27,475 nt of DNA, taken from contig MNTU01000021.1 of NCBI GenBank assembly GCA_001917125.1, positions 1-27,475 of the forward strand, in the 5' to 3' direction. Origin of the DNA: Azospirillum sp. 47_25. GTDB taxonomy: Bacteria > Pseudomonadota > Alphaproteobacteria > RF32 > CAG-239. Below the pieces are notes generated by a model that saw only the letters and a list, made by a program, of their open reading frames with translations, searched no databases and was not told where the DNA came from. This document shows positions 1-7,602 of the stretch, one piece after another; positions within the stretch are counted from its first letter, which is position 1; each line of letters opens with the position of its first letter. The position numbers were made by a program, and so were the translations under genes.

Positions 1-48
1 AGGCAGCAGAGCCGCGGCGAGAGCAACAGAACAAGGAAGACGTCTCAT
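1..48 (-). CDS. Start of a secreted protein gene (cut by window edge)
   Basis: Only the first 16 codons are visible, reading leftward from an ATG at 48-46. They encode MRRLPCSVALAAALLP, which has the two arginines and hydrophobic core of a Sec signal peptide. An AGAGGTG ribosome binding site lies about five bases upstream, and a good promoter lies further up (84-112). The function cannot be told from this fragment. Confidence 0.6.
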   Translation of the reverse strand, partial: MRRLPCSVALAAALLP

Positions 49-83
49 GATACACCTCTATAACTAATTCAAAGCCTGTTCTC

Positions 84-112
84 AGATTAGCATAGATGAT
101 ATACGATGTCAA
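84..112 (-). promoter_or_regulatory. Sigma70-like promoter for the gene at the left edge
   Basis: On the minus strand there is a perfect -35 TTGACA (112-107), a 17-base spacer and TAATCT (89-84) preceded by TGC, which gives an extended -10. The expected start of transcription is near 77, leaving about 30 bases of leader before the ATG at 48. The -10 hexamer itself is weak, but the -35, spacing and TGn element support it. Confidence 0.6.
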
Positions 113-163
113 TATACAATAAGACGCAAACTTTGTTCGCGCTAAAGAAATTAAAACTAAAGC

Positions 164-1222
164 TTATTTCAGGCGATAAGCCGAGCGAATGGCCGTTTCT
201 AAACAACAGGGGTAATTTTTCATTGTCCAGTCGCCGCAGATTTGCAGATTGAGCCAGCGGGTTTGCGCTGTGTCGGGACGGCGGCTGTTATTGAGGCGGT
301 CTTGTTTGATGGTTGCTCTTTTATGACGCAGAACTTTATAATCCGGCATAAAAGCGGCTTCCCTTTCCCGAATCCGGCAAATTTCTCCCCAAACCTGCCG
401 TGCCAGCATATCGTCATTGATACGGATATGGTCTGCATTGCTGATGGTAACGGCCAGCAGTCCCGGCGATGAAAACAGCCACTGCGCTGTTCCTCCGATC
501 AGACCGAGCATGTTGTTTCCGCCGGGAAGAGTTATCTGCATACTGGTGCGGAAATAGATGTTAATAATGGTATGATAATCAAACCGGAAACTATCGAATA
601 GCTGTCCGTAGTGATAGCTGTCCAAGGCGGAAACAACTCTGTCTTGAGGCTTTACGTTAACTTTTCGCCTGCCGAACCAAAGTTCGCAGAGCTGTTTGTC
701 TTTTTCTTTGAAACCGGTAAGCCTCCAGCCGCAGCGAATGTCTTTGAGGGAAGCGGACATTTTTTCAATCAGCCGGCCGGATAAGTCGCCGCACGAAAAG
801 CCGGCCTTGAATTTTCCCGGTGTAAAAGGAAACAGCTGTCGGGCAATATTCAGCCATTGCCTGCCGCTGATGTCGGCAAAAGCGGTGTTAAAGACCGCTT
901 CGGCAATTTCTTCGCGGCAGTGCAGCCAATGCCGCAGGGTTTTGTTTTGGTTGATATCCCGGAAAGTAATGTCGGAACGGAAAAAATCTTTGCCTGCAAA
1001 GCGACGGCAGCAGGTATTGGCGCTCAAAATAACATGTGTGGCATTGTCCAGCGACATTTGCCAGTCGGCGGCAACAAAAGAATAGGCGCGCCCGCCGGGG
1101 TGTCCTGCCGCTTCATAAACGGTAATGTGATAATCCGGATGTCTCCGGGCCAGATACAGCGCCGCGCTCAACCCGGCCGCTCCGCCGCCGATAATGTGAT
1201 ATGTCGGCCGCATTTTCGGCAT
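164..1222 (-). CDS. hpnE: HpnE-type FAD-dependent squalene-pathway oxidoreductase
   Basis: This is a 352-residue flavoprotein of the phytoene desaturase-like amine oxidoreductase family. The N-terminus has the dinucleotide-binding motif IIGGGAAGLSAALYLA (about residues 10-25) followed by a VYEAAGHPGGRAYSF segment. The C-terminal ICGDWTMKNYPCCLETAIRS matches the usual FAD-contacting end of the family. HpnE proteins reduce hydroxysqualene to squalene, the last step of the HpnCDE route. It is somewhat shorter than typical members (about 420 residues), but both FAD ends are present, so it looks compact rather than broken. Its ATG shares one base with the hpnD stop (TAATG), which indicates translational coupling. 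A second ATG three codons in is a possible alternative start. The identification rests on fold motifs plus its place behind hpnC and hpnD. Confidence 0.9.
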   Translation of the reverse strand: MPKMRPTYHIIGGGAAGLSAALYLARRHPDYHITVYEAAGHPGGRAYSFVAADWQMSLDNATHVILSANTCCRRFAGKDFFRSDITFRDINQNKTLRHWLHCREEIAEAVFNTAFADISGRQWLNIARQLFPFTPGKFKAGFSCGDLSGRLIEKMSASLKDIRCGWRLTGFKEKDKQLCELWFGRRKVNVKPQDRVVSALDSYHYGQLFDSFRFDYHTIINIYFRTSMQITLPGGNNMLGLIGGTAQWLFSSPGLLAVTISNADHIRINDDMLARQVWGEICRIREREAAFMPDYKVLRHKRATIKQDRLNNSRRPDTAQTRWLNLQICGDWTMKNYPCCLETAIRSAYRLK

Positions 1223-2055
1223 TATTTTCCGAAATAAGCGCGCAGCGCCAAAGTCAGCTTTTTCATTTTGCTGAGCTGCGGTTTGGGTGAAATGACTTCC
1301 CAGCCGCGGTTTTGCATGATGTCAAAATATTTGCGGTAGATGGCGGCAATCATTTTGACCGGGCGGGCGGTCTTTTTGTCAAGTTTCTGAATCAAAACAT
1401 CCGCCTTTTTAAAATCGGCGTCAGCCAGTTTAGCCAGCTCTTCGCGGGCAACGGCCAAATTCTTGTCAACCACCACGCTGCGCGGATCTTTTGATGAGAT
1501 ATTGGCTTTTTGCAAAAATTCCCGCGGAATATAAAGGCGATTGCTCATTGCGTCTTCTTTCACGTCGCGCAGAATATTGGTAATCTGTAACGCATTGCCC
1601 AGCGTGGTGGCCAAGTCGTTGATAATTTTCTCATCGGCACAGCCGAAAATACGCAGCGATAAATTTCCGGGAACTCCGGCAACCCCGCGGCAGTAGGCAT
1701 AAAATTCGTTGAGCGAAGGGGCCTGCAGCGGCTGGGGAATATCCATCGAAATGCTGTCAATCAGCTTCATGAATTCTTCTTTCGGCAGTTTGAAACGCAT
1801 ACAGTTTTTATAAATACGGCGGCCGATTTCGGTAGCAGGAACCTTCTTGTCGTAAATATTGTCCAGTTCTTCGCGCCAGGCCTGAAGCAGTTCCTGTTTT
1901 TCGTTCATGTCGCTGTTGCCGTCAACAATATCGTCGATATGCCGGCAGAAAGCATAAATGGTATACATTGCCTCGCGCTTGGCCTTCGGCAGCATCCGCA
2001 TGCTCCAGAAAAATGAAGTTCCTGATTTTTTTACAATCGCTTTAATATCGTTCAT
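1222..2055 (-). CDS. hpnD: Presqualene diphosphate synthase HpnD
   Basis: This 277-residue protein is a trans-isoprenyl diphosphate synthase of the squalene/phytoene synthase family. The first aspartate-rich motif is YAFCRHIDDIVDG (about 35-46) and the second is NILRDVKEDA (about 160-169); these bind the Mg-diphosphate groups of farnesyl diphosphate. HpnD condenses two farnesyl diphosphates to presqualene diphosphate in bacterial hopanoid producers. I assign HpnD rather than HpnC because it keeps the full RDxxED-type second motif and is the middle gene of the usual hpnC-hpnD-hpnE order. The start codon directly follows the hpnC stop with no spacer. Confidence 0.93.
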   Translation of the reverse strand: MNDIKAIVKKSGTSFFWSMRMLPKAKREAMYTIYAFCRHIDDIVDGNSDMNEKQELLQAWREELDNIYDKKVPATEIGRRIYKNCMRFKLPKEEFMKLIDSISMDIPQPLQAPSLNEFYAYCRGVAGVPGNLSLRIFGCADEKIINDLATTLGNALQITNILRDVKEDAMSNRLYIPREFLQKANISSKDPRSVVVDKNLAVAREELAKLADADFKKADVLIQKLDKKTARPVKMIAAIYRKYFDIMQNRGWEVISPKPQLSKMKKLTLALRAYFGK

Positions 2056-2919
2056 TTACAAACCTTTATTAGTCAAAGTTTTGTGCCGGGTGAGCAAACC
2101 TCTGCAAATACCGCCAATCGTGGCGCAGAACCAGTCGCGTTTGTTCAGCCTGACTATATCGGCCAAAACATCTCCTTTTAATATTTTTTTTACCATAATA
2201 TTGGTTAAGGAAAAGATAACGCAGATTTCGAGTCTCAGCCGCAGATTCCGCACAATCGACGGTAAAATCGCCGCATCTTCCATCAGTCCGCGAACACGAA
2301 ACATTATTTCTTTAACCAGCAGTTTAAGCGCTTTGGAACTTTTGGCTCTGGTCAGTGCAGAGGGAGAAACGTCAAACCGGCGGAATAGTTCATCGGGAAT
2401 ATAAACCCGCTTTAATGTTTTTGCATCATATTTTAAATCCTGCACATGGTTGACGATCTGCAACGCGGCGCACAAGGCATTGGCCGGCAGATAAGTTGAC
2501 GGGTTTTCATTGTGCAGAGCGAGCAGAAAACGTCCTACCGGCGCCGCGGAATGTTGGCAATAAGCCATCAGCTGCCCCCAGGTTTCATAATGGAAACAGG
2601 CAGCGTCCTGCCGAAAAGCAGTCAGCAAATCACTGGCCAGCGAAAAACTCAGATTCTCCGCTATGAAGGCTTTTCGCAGCGGTTCGGCAATTTGATGAGC
2701 TTCCGTTTCGCGCTCTGCTTTCCCGTATAAAGCCTGTTCCAGTTGTTCCAGGCGTTTGGTCTTCTCCGCCTCGGACAAGTCCGGATTATCGGCAATGTCA
2801 TCGCCGTAGCGGGCAAAGTTATAGTAAGCGGTAACAATTTTCCGGTTTTCTTTTCCCAACAAAAAAGAAGCCACCGGAAAATTTTCGTCCTTTTGTTGTT
2901 TGTGGCGCATGTCGCTCAT
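2056..2919 (-). CDS. hpnC: HpnC, squalene synthase-like (hydroxysqualene-forming)
   Basis: This 287-residue squalene/phytoene synthase family protein has a first Asp motif [12 protein letters not shown] (about 34-45), the segment [10 protein letters not shown] (about 121-130) that is characteristic of HpnC, and a second motif [19 protein letters not shown] (about 157-175). HpnC proteins convert presqualene diphosphate to hydroxysqualene, which HpnE then reduces. The ATG overlaps the trmFO stop as ATGA, so translation is probably coupled. The C-terminal region carries hydrophobic and basic segments consistent with membrane association. No hopene cyclase (shc) gene lies in this window, so the final product cannot be told from here. 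Confidence 0.92.
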   Translation of the reverse strand: MSDMRHKQQKDENFPVASFLLGKENRKIVTAYYNFARYGDDIADNPDLSEAEKTKRLEQLEQALYGKAERETEAHQIAEPLRKAFIAENLSFSLASDLLTAFRQDAACFHYETWGQLMAYCQHSAAPVGRFLLALHNENPSTYLPANALCAALQIVNHVQDLKYDAKTLKRVYIPDELFRRFDVSPSALTRAKSSKALKLLVKEIMFRVRGLMEDAAILPSIVRNLRLRLEICVIFSLTNIMVKKILKGDVLADIVRLNKRDWFCATIGGICRGLLTRHKTLTNKGL

Positions 2920-4268
2920 TGGCGTTTCTCCAGCCAGACGTCAAGATCGGCCAGCGCCCTTTGACAATAGGCCTGCTTTCGGTCGGCGCCTTTCAGTTTG
3001 CGGAATTTGCCGTTGGCGGTCGTTTCTCCCGAGATAGTCGGAAAAATACCGAAATTGATATTCATCGGCTGAAAATTTTCAATATTCGTATCGTCGATTA
3101 AATGACTGAGCATTGAACCGAGAGCCGTTGTTCTGGGCGGCGGCAGCGGGTCTGTCCCTAGCTGCTGTCCGGCGGCAAAATAACCGGCCATCAGGCCGAC
3201 TGCGGCGCTTTCGATATATCCTTCGCAGCCGGTAATCTGTCCGGCAAACCGCAGGTGAGGTTTGCTTTTGAGCCGCAGATAAGCATCAAGCAGCAGCGGG
3301 CTTTTGATAAAAGTATTTTTATGAATGCCGCCGAAACGGGCAAACTCCGCCTTTTCCAGCCCGGGAATCATTTGAAAAATTCGTTTTTGTTCACCGTATT
3401 TCATCTTGGTTTGAAAACCGACCAGATTGCGCAGCGTGTCTTCCTTGTTGTCCTGCCGCAGCTGAACCACGGCATAAGGTTTTTCCGAACTGTGCGGATT
3501 GGTCAGTCCCACCGGTTTCATCGGGCCGAAAACCAAAGTTTCGATGCCTCTTTCCGCCATCACTTCAATCGGCAGGCAGCCGTCAAAATAGTGCACTTCT
3601 TCCCAGTCGTGAAATTCGGCCTTTTCCGCTTTCAGCAAAGCATCGACAAACTGATAATATTGTTCTTTGGAGAGCGGGCAGTTGATGTAATCAAGTTTGT
3701 CGCCTTTGTCATAGCGGGACTGATACCACGCTTTGCTGAAGTCAATGCTCTCCTTGTAAACCACCGGAGCTATTGCATCGTAAAAGGAGAGGGACTGCCG
3801 GTCAACTTCCGTTAAAATGGCGTCTGCCAGTTTTTCGCTGGTCAGTGGTCCGGTGGCAATAATCGATTCGCCCCACGTTTCGGGAGGAAGTTCCGTCAGC
3901 TCGCCGGTTTCAAACCGAATAAGCGGATGCCCGTTGAGCTTTTCCGTTACCATGGCGGCAAAACCGTCGCGGTCAACCGCCAGCGCTCCTCCGGCCGGAA
4001 CTTTGGTGGCGTCGGCACAGGCCATAATCAGGGAACCGCAGCGTCGCATTTCTTCATGCAGCAGGCCGACGGCGTTATGTTCAAAATCATCTGACCGCAG
4101 CGAATTGGAGCAAACCAGTTCCGCGCAGTTCGGATTTTTGTGCGCGGCAGAGAATTTCTGCGGCTTCATCTCATGGATAATCGCCGGAATTCCGGCTTCG
4201 GCAATCTGCCAGGCGGCTTCCGAACCGGCCAGCCCGGCGCCGATAATATGAATAGCTTGTCGGGTCAT
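2916..4268 (-). CDS. trmFO: Folate/FAD-dependent tRNA (uracil-54-C5)-methyltransferase TrmFO
   Basis: This 450-residue protein has the usual TrmFO length. It starts with the FAD motif [18 protein letters not shown] and continues with [20 protein letters not shown] and [10 protein letters not shown], the hallmark N-terminal block of TrmFO (Gid), including a conserved cysteine. Later blocks such as [33 protein letters not shown], and [20 protein letters not shown] also match the family. The enzyme methylates U54 in the T-loop of tRNAs using methylenetetrahydrofolate and FADH2. It is the first gene of the operon leading into hpnC-hpnD-hpnE. An AAGGA ribosome binding site precedes the ATG, and a promoter at 4291-4318 would give a very short leader. 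Confidence 0.96.
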   Translation of the reverse strand: MTRQAIHIIGAGLAGSEAAWQIAEAGIPAIIHEMKPQKFSAAHKNPNCAELVCSNSLRSDDFEHNAVGLLHEEMRRCGSLIMACADATKVPAGGALAVDRDGFAAMVTEKLNGHPLIRFETGELTELPPETWGESIIATGPLTSEKLADAILTEVDRQSLSFYDAIAPVVYKESIDFSKAWYQSRYDKGDKLDYINCPLSKEQYYQFVDALLKAEKAEFHDWEEVHYFDGCLPIEVMAERGIETLVFGPMKPVGLTNPHSSEKPYAVVQLRQDNKEDTLRNLVGFQTKMKYGEQKRIFQMIPGLEKAEFARFGGIHKNTFIKSPLLLDAYLRLKSKPHLRFAGQITGCEGYIESAAVGLMAGYFAAGQQLGTDPLPPPRTTALGSMLSHLIDDTNIENFQPMNINFGIFPTISGETTANGKFRKLKGADRKQAYCQRALADLDVWLEKRQ

Positions 4269-4290
4269 TGTCTTTCCTTAATTTTGTTTT

Positions 4291-4318
4291 TTTATAGCAG
4301 TAATTTGCCAAAAGTAAA
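4291..4318 (-). promoter_or_regulatory. Promoter of the trmFO-hpnCDE operon
   Basis: On the minus strand TTTACT (4318-4313) is followed after 16 bases by TATAAA (4296-4291), preceded by TGC to give an extended -10. Transcription would start near 4284, about 16 bases upstream of the trmFO ATG and just ahead of its AAGGA site. This is a prediction from hexamers and spacing. Confidence 0.5.
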
Positions 4319-4361
4319 CCCTGAAAAGATTTCTAACTTATTGATAACCTGCGTATAGCGT

Positions 4362-4389
4362 TTGAATTATATTAAAAAAAAGCTATACT
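4362..4389 (+). promoter_or_regulatory. Promoter of the secreted-protein/chpT transcription unit
   Basis: TTGAAT (4362-4367), a 16-base A/T-rich spacer and TATACT (4384-4389) form a good sigma70-like promoter. The expected start near 4396 lies only eight bases before the first ATG (4404) of the downstream gene. This favours the second ATG at 4422 as a candidate initiation site, or a nearly leaderless mRNA. Confidence 0.5.
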
Positions 4390-4403
4390 GGGAAAAATCT
4401 TAG

Positions 4404-5582
4404 ATGAAGCGATTCTGTGATATGAAGCCAGTTTTAATCATTTGGGCAGCCGGTGCCCTGCTTTTTCCCGCTCTTTGCTTTGCCAGCGAAGAGTATGATC
4501 CGTTGTTGTATCCCGAAGCGGCTGCGGCGGAAGCCGATGCCGCGGCGATGCCTTCGTCGGGGAAAACGCTGCTTGCTTCGCCGAAATTGCTTGACGAAGA
4601 AGATATGAATTTTGAAAATCTGGACTTTGACGCTTTGGACGGTGAACCTCAGTCCACGCCGATGCCGGCCGCAGCTCCTTCGGCGGTCACGCCTCCTCCG
4701 CCGCCAGCCTCATCATCTCTTCCGGCGGCTCCGGCAGAAAAGGAAACCGCCCCGGTCATTGATAAAAATAAAACCCTGACCGATAACCTGCAGGCCAATG
4801 CTCCGTCAACGGAAGATTCGGTCATTCCGCTGCCGAAAGTCGAAGAAACCTGGATTTCCAAAATCAAATCGCCGCTCGGAGAGGCCGATTCTGCCAAAGC
4901 GGCCGGTGATGAAGAAAAACAAACCGGAAAAGTCAATCTTGAAAATCTGGTTGAAAAGTCCAAAAAAACCGTGCGGCGTTCCAATGCCTCGGTTTTTGAT
5001 ATTTCCGGCGCCATGCTCCGCATGTCTTTCAAACAGATTGATGATATTCTTACCCGCCGCGGTTTCCGCCGCACGGTGCAAAAGCTGGATATTCCGAATT
5101 TTATCCGCTGGCGCAATGAAGACAAATGCCGCGCATCCGGCGTCGTCGGCTATGAGCGTTTGGAAAACTGCGTTATCCAAATGGCAAAGAAAAACGGCTA
5201 TCAGTATGTGGAGCGCACCACTTATTCCAAGTTTGACACCCGTGAGGAAATAGAAGTCTATTTTACCAGCACTTTCACCAATAACAAAGCCTACCGCATT
5301 TCATACAAAAGCGAAGCGGCAACCGCAATCACCGGCAACAGCCAGAAGCAGATTTATCTGCGGAATATAAAAGTTTATGATTTTTGGAAAAAAATTAACC
5401 AAAAGTATGGTACACCCGACAATAAAGATGACGTCATCTGGGGATTGGGCGGCAACAAGCCTTATCTTCAGGCCGGCACCGGGCGCCTGATTCTGGAAGA
5501 TCCGATGCTGCGGGAACTGGATTACACCCGGATGTCGCGTGAAGATCAGAAGTTTATGAATACCGATTTGTATAGTTTTTAG
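4404..5582 (+). CDS. Secreted/periplasmic protein of unknown function
   Basis: I do not recognise a named family. The 392-residue product begins with a Sec signal peptide; the hydrophobic core ends in LLFPALCFA, with cleavage likely before SEEYD. Residues about 30-170 are low-complexity, rich in Ala, Pro and acidic residues, and look like a flexible linker. From about 195 onward there is an apparently folded domain with a repeated theme of basic and aromatic residues, two cysteines (in NEDKCRASG and ERLENCVIQ) that could form a disulfide, and the end DLYSF. Two starts are possible: ATG 4404 (GGAAA about ten bases upstream) and ATG 4422, which gives a more classical signal peptide, MKPVLIIWAAG. 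The gene ends five bases before the first possible chpT start and is probably co-transcribed with chpT, the receiver and cheR, so an envelope role linked to signalling is possible but unproven. Confidence 0.8.
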   Translation: MKRFCDMKPVLIIWAAGALLFPALCFASEEYDPLLYPEAAAAEADAAAMPSSGKTLLASPKLLDEEDMNFENLDFDALDGEPQSTPMPAAAPSAVTPPPPPASSSLPAAPAEKETAPVIDKNKTLTDNLQANAPSTEDSVIPLPKVEETWISKIKSPLGEADSAKAAGDEEKQTGKVNLENLVEKSKKTVRRSNASVFDISGAMLRMSFKQIDDILTRRGFRRTVQKLDIPNFIRWRNEDKCRASGVVGYERLENCVIQMAKKNGYQYVERTTYSKFDTREEIEVYFTSTFTNNKAYRISYKSEAATAITGNSQKQIYLRNIKVYDFWKKINQKYGTPDNKDDVIWGLGGNKPYLQAGTGRLILEDPMLRELDYTRMSREDQKFMNTDLYSF

Positions 5583-5590
5583 AGGATATG

Positions 5591-6214
5591 ATGAACGATA
5601 TTTTATCAGAAACCGAATTGGCCGAATTGATTTGCACCCGTATCAGCCATGATGTCATCGGCAATGTCGGTGCCGTGTCCAATGCGGTGGAACTTCTTGA
5701 AGAAGGAGATATGGACTTTCTGGATGATATCCGTTCGATTCTCAAAGTCAGCTCTTCGGTTCTTTCTGCCCGTCTGAAGTTTTTCCGCCTGGCATTCGGC
5801 CTGAGCAACGCCAACCTTGAAGATTTCGGGCAGGTAAAGTCGGCTGCGGAAAATTATCTGAAAACGCTTGGCAGCCGCAATTATCCGCTGTCGCTGGAAC
5901 TGGAGCTTCACTCGGCAGCTTTTGCCCGGCAGGCGCTGGTCGGAATTATGATTGCGGCGGACATGCTGATTAAAGGCGGCAAAATCGAAGCCCGCGAAGT
6001 CGGCGGCCGGCTGGCTGTCATAACCCATTGCGAAACGCCGCCGTCTGCGGAAAAAATCAGAAACATCAAAACGGTTTTGTCGGGCGGCCGCCCGGAAAAT
6101 ATGGCCCAGTATGCTCCGGTGTTCTATCTGAAAAGCCTTATGACTTCGCAGAAACAGGTAATAAGGCTTATTGAAACGCCGGCATTCGGCCTGATGATGG
6201 AGCAGGGGGAATAA
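5591..6214 (+). CDS. chpT: ChpT-like histidine phosphotransferase
   Basis: About 207 residues. The N-terminal helix reads LICTRISHDVIGNVGAVSNAVELL, which matches the dimerisation and phosphotransfer helix of ChpT (DUF2328 family); the histidine in ISHD is the predicted phospho-acceptor. The rest resembles a degenerate histidine-kinase ATPase fold without ATP-binding N and G boxes. In Caulobacter and relatives ChpT passes phosphate from the hybrid kinase CckA to CtrA and CpdR. Two in-frame ATGs are adjacent (5588 and 5591). The AGAGG site at 5581-5585 is two bases from the first and five from the second, so I choose 5591. One base separates its stop from the ATG of the receiver gene. Confidence 0.88.
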   Translation: MNDILSETELAELICTRISHDVIGNVGAVSNAVELLEEGDMDFLDDIRSILKVSSSVLSARLKFFRLAFGLSNANLEDFGQVKSAAENYLKTLGSRNYPLSLELELHSAAFARQALVGIMIAADMLIKGGKIEAREVGGRLAVITHCETPPSAEKIRNIKTVLSGGRPENMAQYAPVFYLKSLMTSQKQVIRLIETPAFGLMMEQGE

Positions 6215-6215
6215 A

Positions 6216-6581
6216 ATGGCAAAATGTTTGGTCGCCGATGACTCTAAAATAATCAGAATGCTTTTTGCCAAGATTATGGGAAATCTGGGCTTTGACGTGA
6301 CCGAAGCCGAAGACGGCGAAGAAGTCGTCGAACAATGCCAGCTCAACGAGTTTGATTTGGTGATTATGGATTATCGTCTGCCTGTGCTCGACGGTATTGA
6401 TGCCATGTATAAAATCCGCAATTCCCGGCTTGAGAAACAGCCTAAAATAATTTTCTGTTCATCGCTGCTGGATATTGAAAAAATAGAAGAGGCTTTGGAT
6501 GGCGGTGCTGACGACTATGTGCTGAAACCCTTTGACGAAGAAATCATTATCAGCAAATTGTCAATACTCGGCCTGGTTTAG
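6216..6581 (+). CDS. Single-domain response regulator (CheY-like receiver)
   Basis: A 121-residue stand-alone receiver domain. The acidic pocket is D8-D9, the phospho-acceptor is D52 in LVIMDYRLPVLDG, the switch serines are S82-S83 in IIFCSS, and the conserved lysine is K104 in YVLKPFD. There is no output domain, so it acts either on a partner protein or as a phosphate sink. Its position between chpT and cheR suggests it is a phosphorylation target of ChpT or a chemotaxis-type CheY. A CpdR identity is less likely from the sequence but not excluded. A strong AGGGGG ribosome binding site lies inside the 3' end of chpT. Confidence 0.93.
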   Translation: MAKCLVADDSKIIRMLFAKIMGNLGFDVTEAEDGEEVVEQCQLNEFDLVIMDYRLPVLDGIDAMYKIRNSRLEKQPKIIFCSSLLDIEKIEEALDGGADDYVLKPFDEEIIISKLSILGLV

Positions 6582-6590
6582 GAAAAAACG

Positions 6591-7562
6591 ATGAAAAAGA
6601 GCGATTTTGAATATGTGTTAAGCCTTCTCAGACAATATGCCGGTTGGGATTTGTCCAACGACAAATATTTCATCATCGATAAAAAACTTTATAATTTTAT
6701 CTGTGAAAAGGGTTATGCTTCGGTTGAAGATTTGATTGCCGAGCTAAAAATCGGTCAGAAAGCCATGCTGTGGCAGGTTGTTGAGGCCTTGACCCTGTCG
6801 GACACTTATTTTTACCGTGACTATCCGGTATTTAAAGCTTTTGAGAATTATCTGCTGCCGCAGCTGCGGGAAATCAACCGCAGTTCCAAAAAGCTGCGGA
6901 TATGGAGCCTCGGCTGTTCGACCGGACAGGAGGCATATTCGATTGCCATGGCGGTTAAGCACAAGCTTCTGGGCGTTAAAGACTGGAATGTAAACATTAT
7001 CGGCACCGACATTTCCAGTTATTCGATCGGTAAGGCGCAAAAAGGGCTGTTCAGCCAGTTCGATGTCCAGATGGGGCTGAATATGCGCCAGATTCTGGAA
7101 AATTTTCATCAGGATCAGGGGCAGTGGCAGCTTAATGACGACATCCTTTCCATGGTGGAATTCCGCCGTTACAATCTGATGGACGAACTGACGCTCAGCG
7201 GCAGTTATGACGTAATTTTCTGCCGCTATGTCCTGCAATATTTTTCACCCGAAATTCAGCGAAAAATCGTTGCGAAGATATACAGCCGTCAAAATCCGGC
7301 CGGCTTCCTTTATACCGGAATGCATGAAAATATCCGGGGATTGGATGAGTTCTACCAGCCCGTCAGCGGAATGGACTGTCTCTATCAGGCGAAAATGAAT
7401 GTGCCGCTGCCAAATTTTGATGAAGATGTCAAAAGCGAAGTAATTGCCGGCCCCGCGGACAGCGACGATGACATTCCGAGCTTTGTTCGCCCGCGTAATC
7501 TGACTTATCGCGCGCCGCAGTCCGCTCAGGACTTTATGGAAGAACTTAAAAAGAAAAACTGA
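6591..7562 (+). CDS. cheR: CheR-family protein glutamate methyltransferase
   Basis: This 323-residue protein has an N-terminal all-alpha CheR domain (about 1-90) with LTLSDTYFYRD in place of the common NETFFFR block. A SAM-dependent methyltransferase domain follows: motif I IWSLGCSTGQEAYSIAM (about 104-120), the acidic GTDIS (138-142), and FCRYVLQYFSP (about 210-220). CheR methylates glutamates of chemoreceptors with SAM. The C-terminal 60 residues are acidic and probably disordered. The window has no cheA, cheW, cheB or receptor gene, so whether it serves motility chemotaxis or another array is open. It lies nine bases after the receiver stop and is the last gene before a convergent neighbour. 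Confidence 0.92.
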   Translation: MKKSDFEYVLSLLRQYAGWDLSNDKYFIIDKKLYNFICEKGYASVEDLIAELKIGQKAMLWQVVEALTLSDTYFYRDYPVFKAFENYLLPQLREINRSSKKLRIWSLGCSTGQEAYSIAMAVKHKLLGVKDWNVNIIGTDISSYSIGKAQKGLFSQFDVQMGLNMRQILENFHQDQGQWQLNDDILSMVEFRRYNLMDELTLSGSYDVIFCRYVLQYFSPEIQRKIVAKIYSRQNPAGFLYTGMHENIRGLDEFYQPVSGMDCLYQAKMNVPLPNFDEDVKSEVIAGPADSDDDIPSFVRPRNLTYRAPQSAQDFMEELKKKN

Positions 7563-7602
7563 CGGGAAAGCGGTCTAAACCTAAACCGTAAAGTCCGGAA
7601 AA

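Noticed and set aside
5606..6346. A 246-codon minus-strand open frame opposite chpT and the receiver
   Set aside because: It is a shadow of two well-supported genes, rich in His and Arg from reversed codons, with no recognisable domain.
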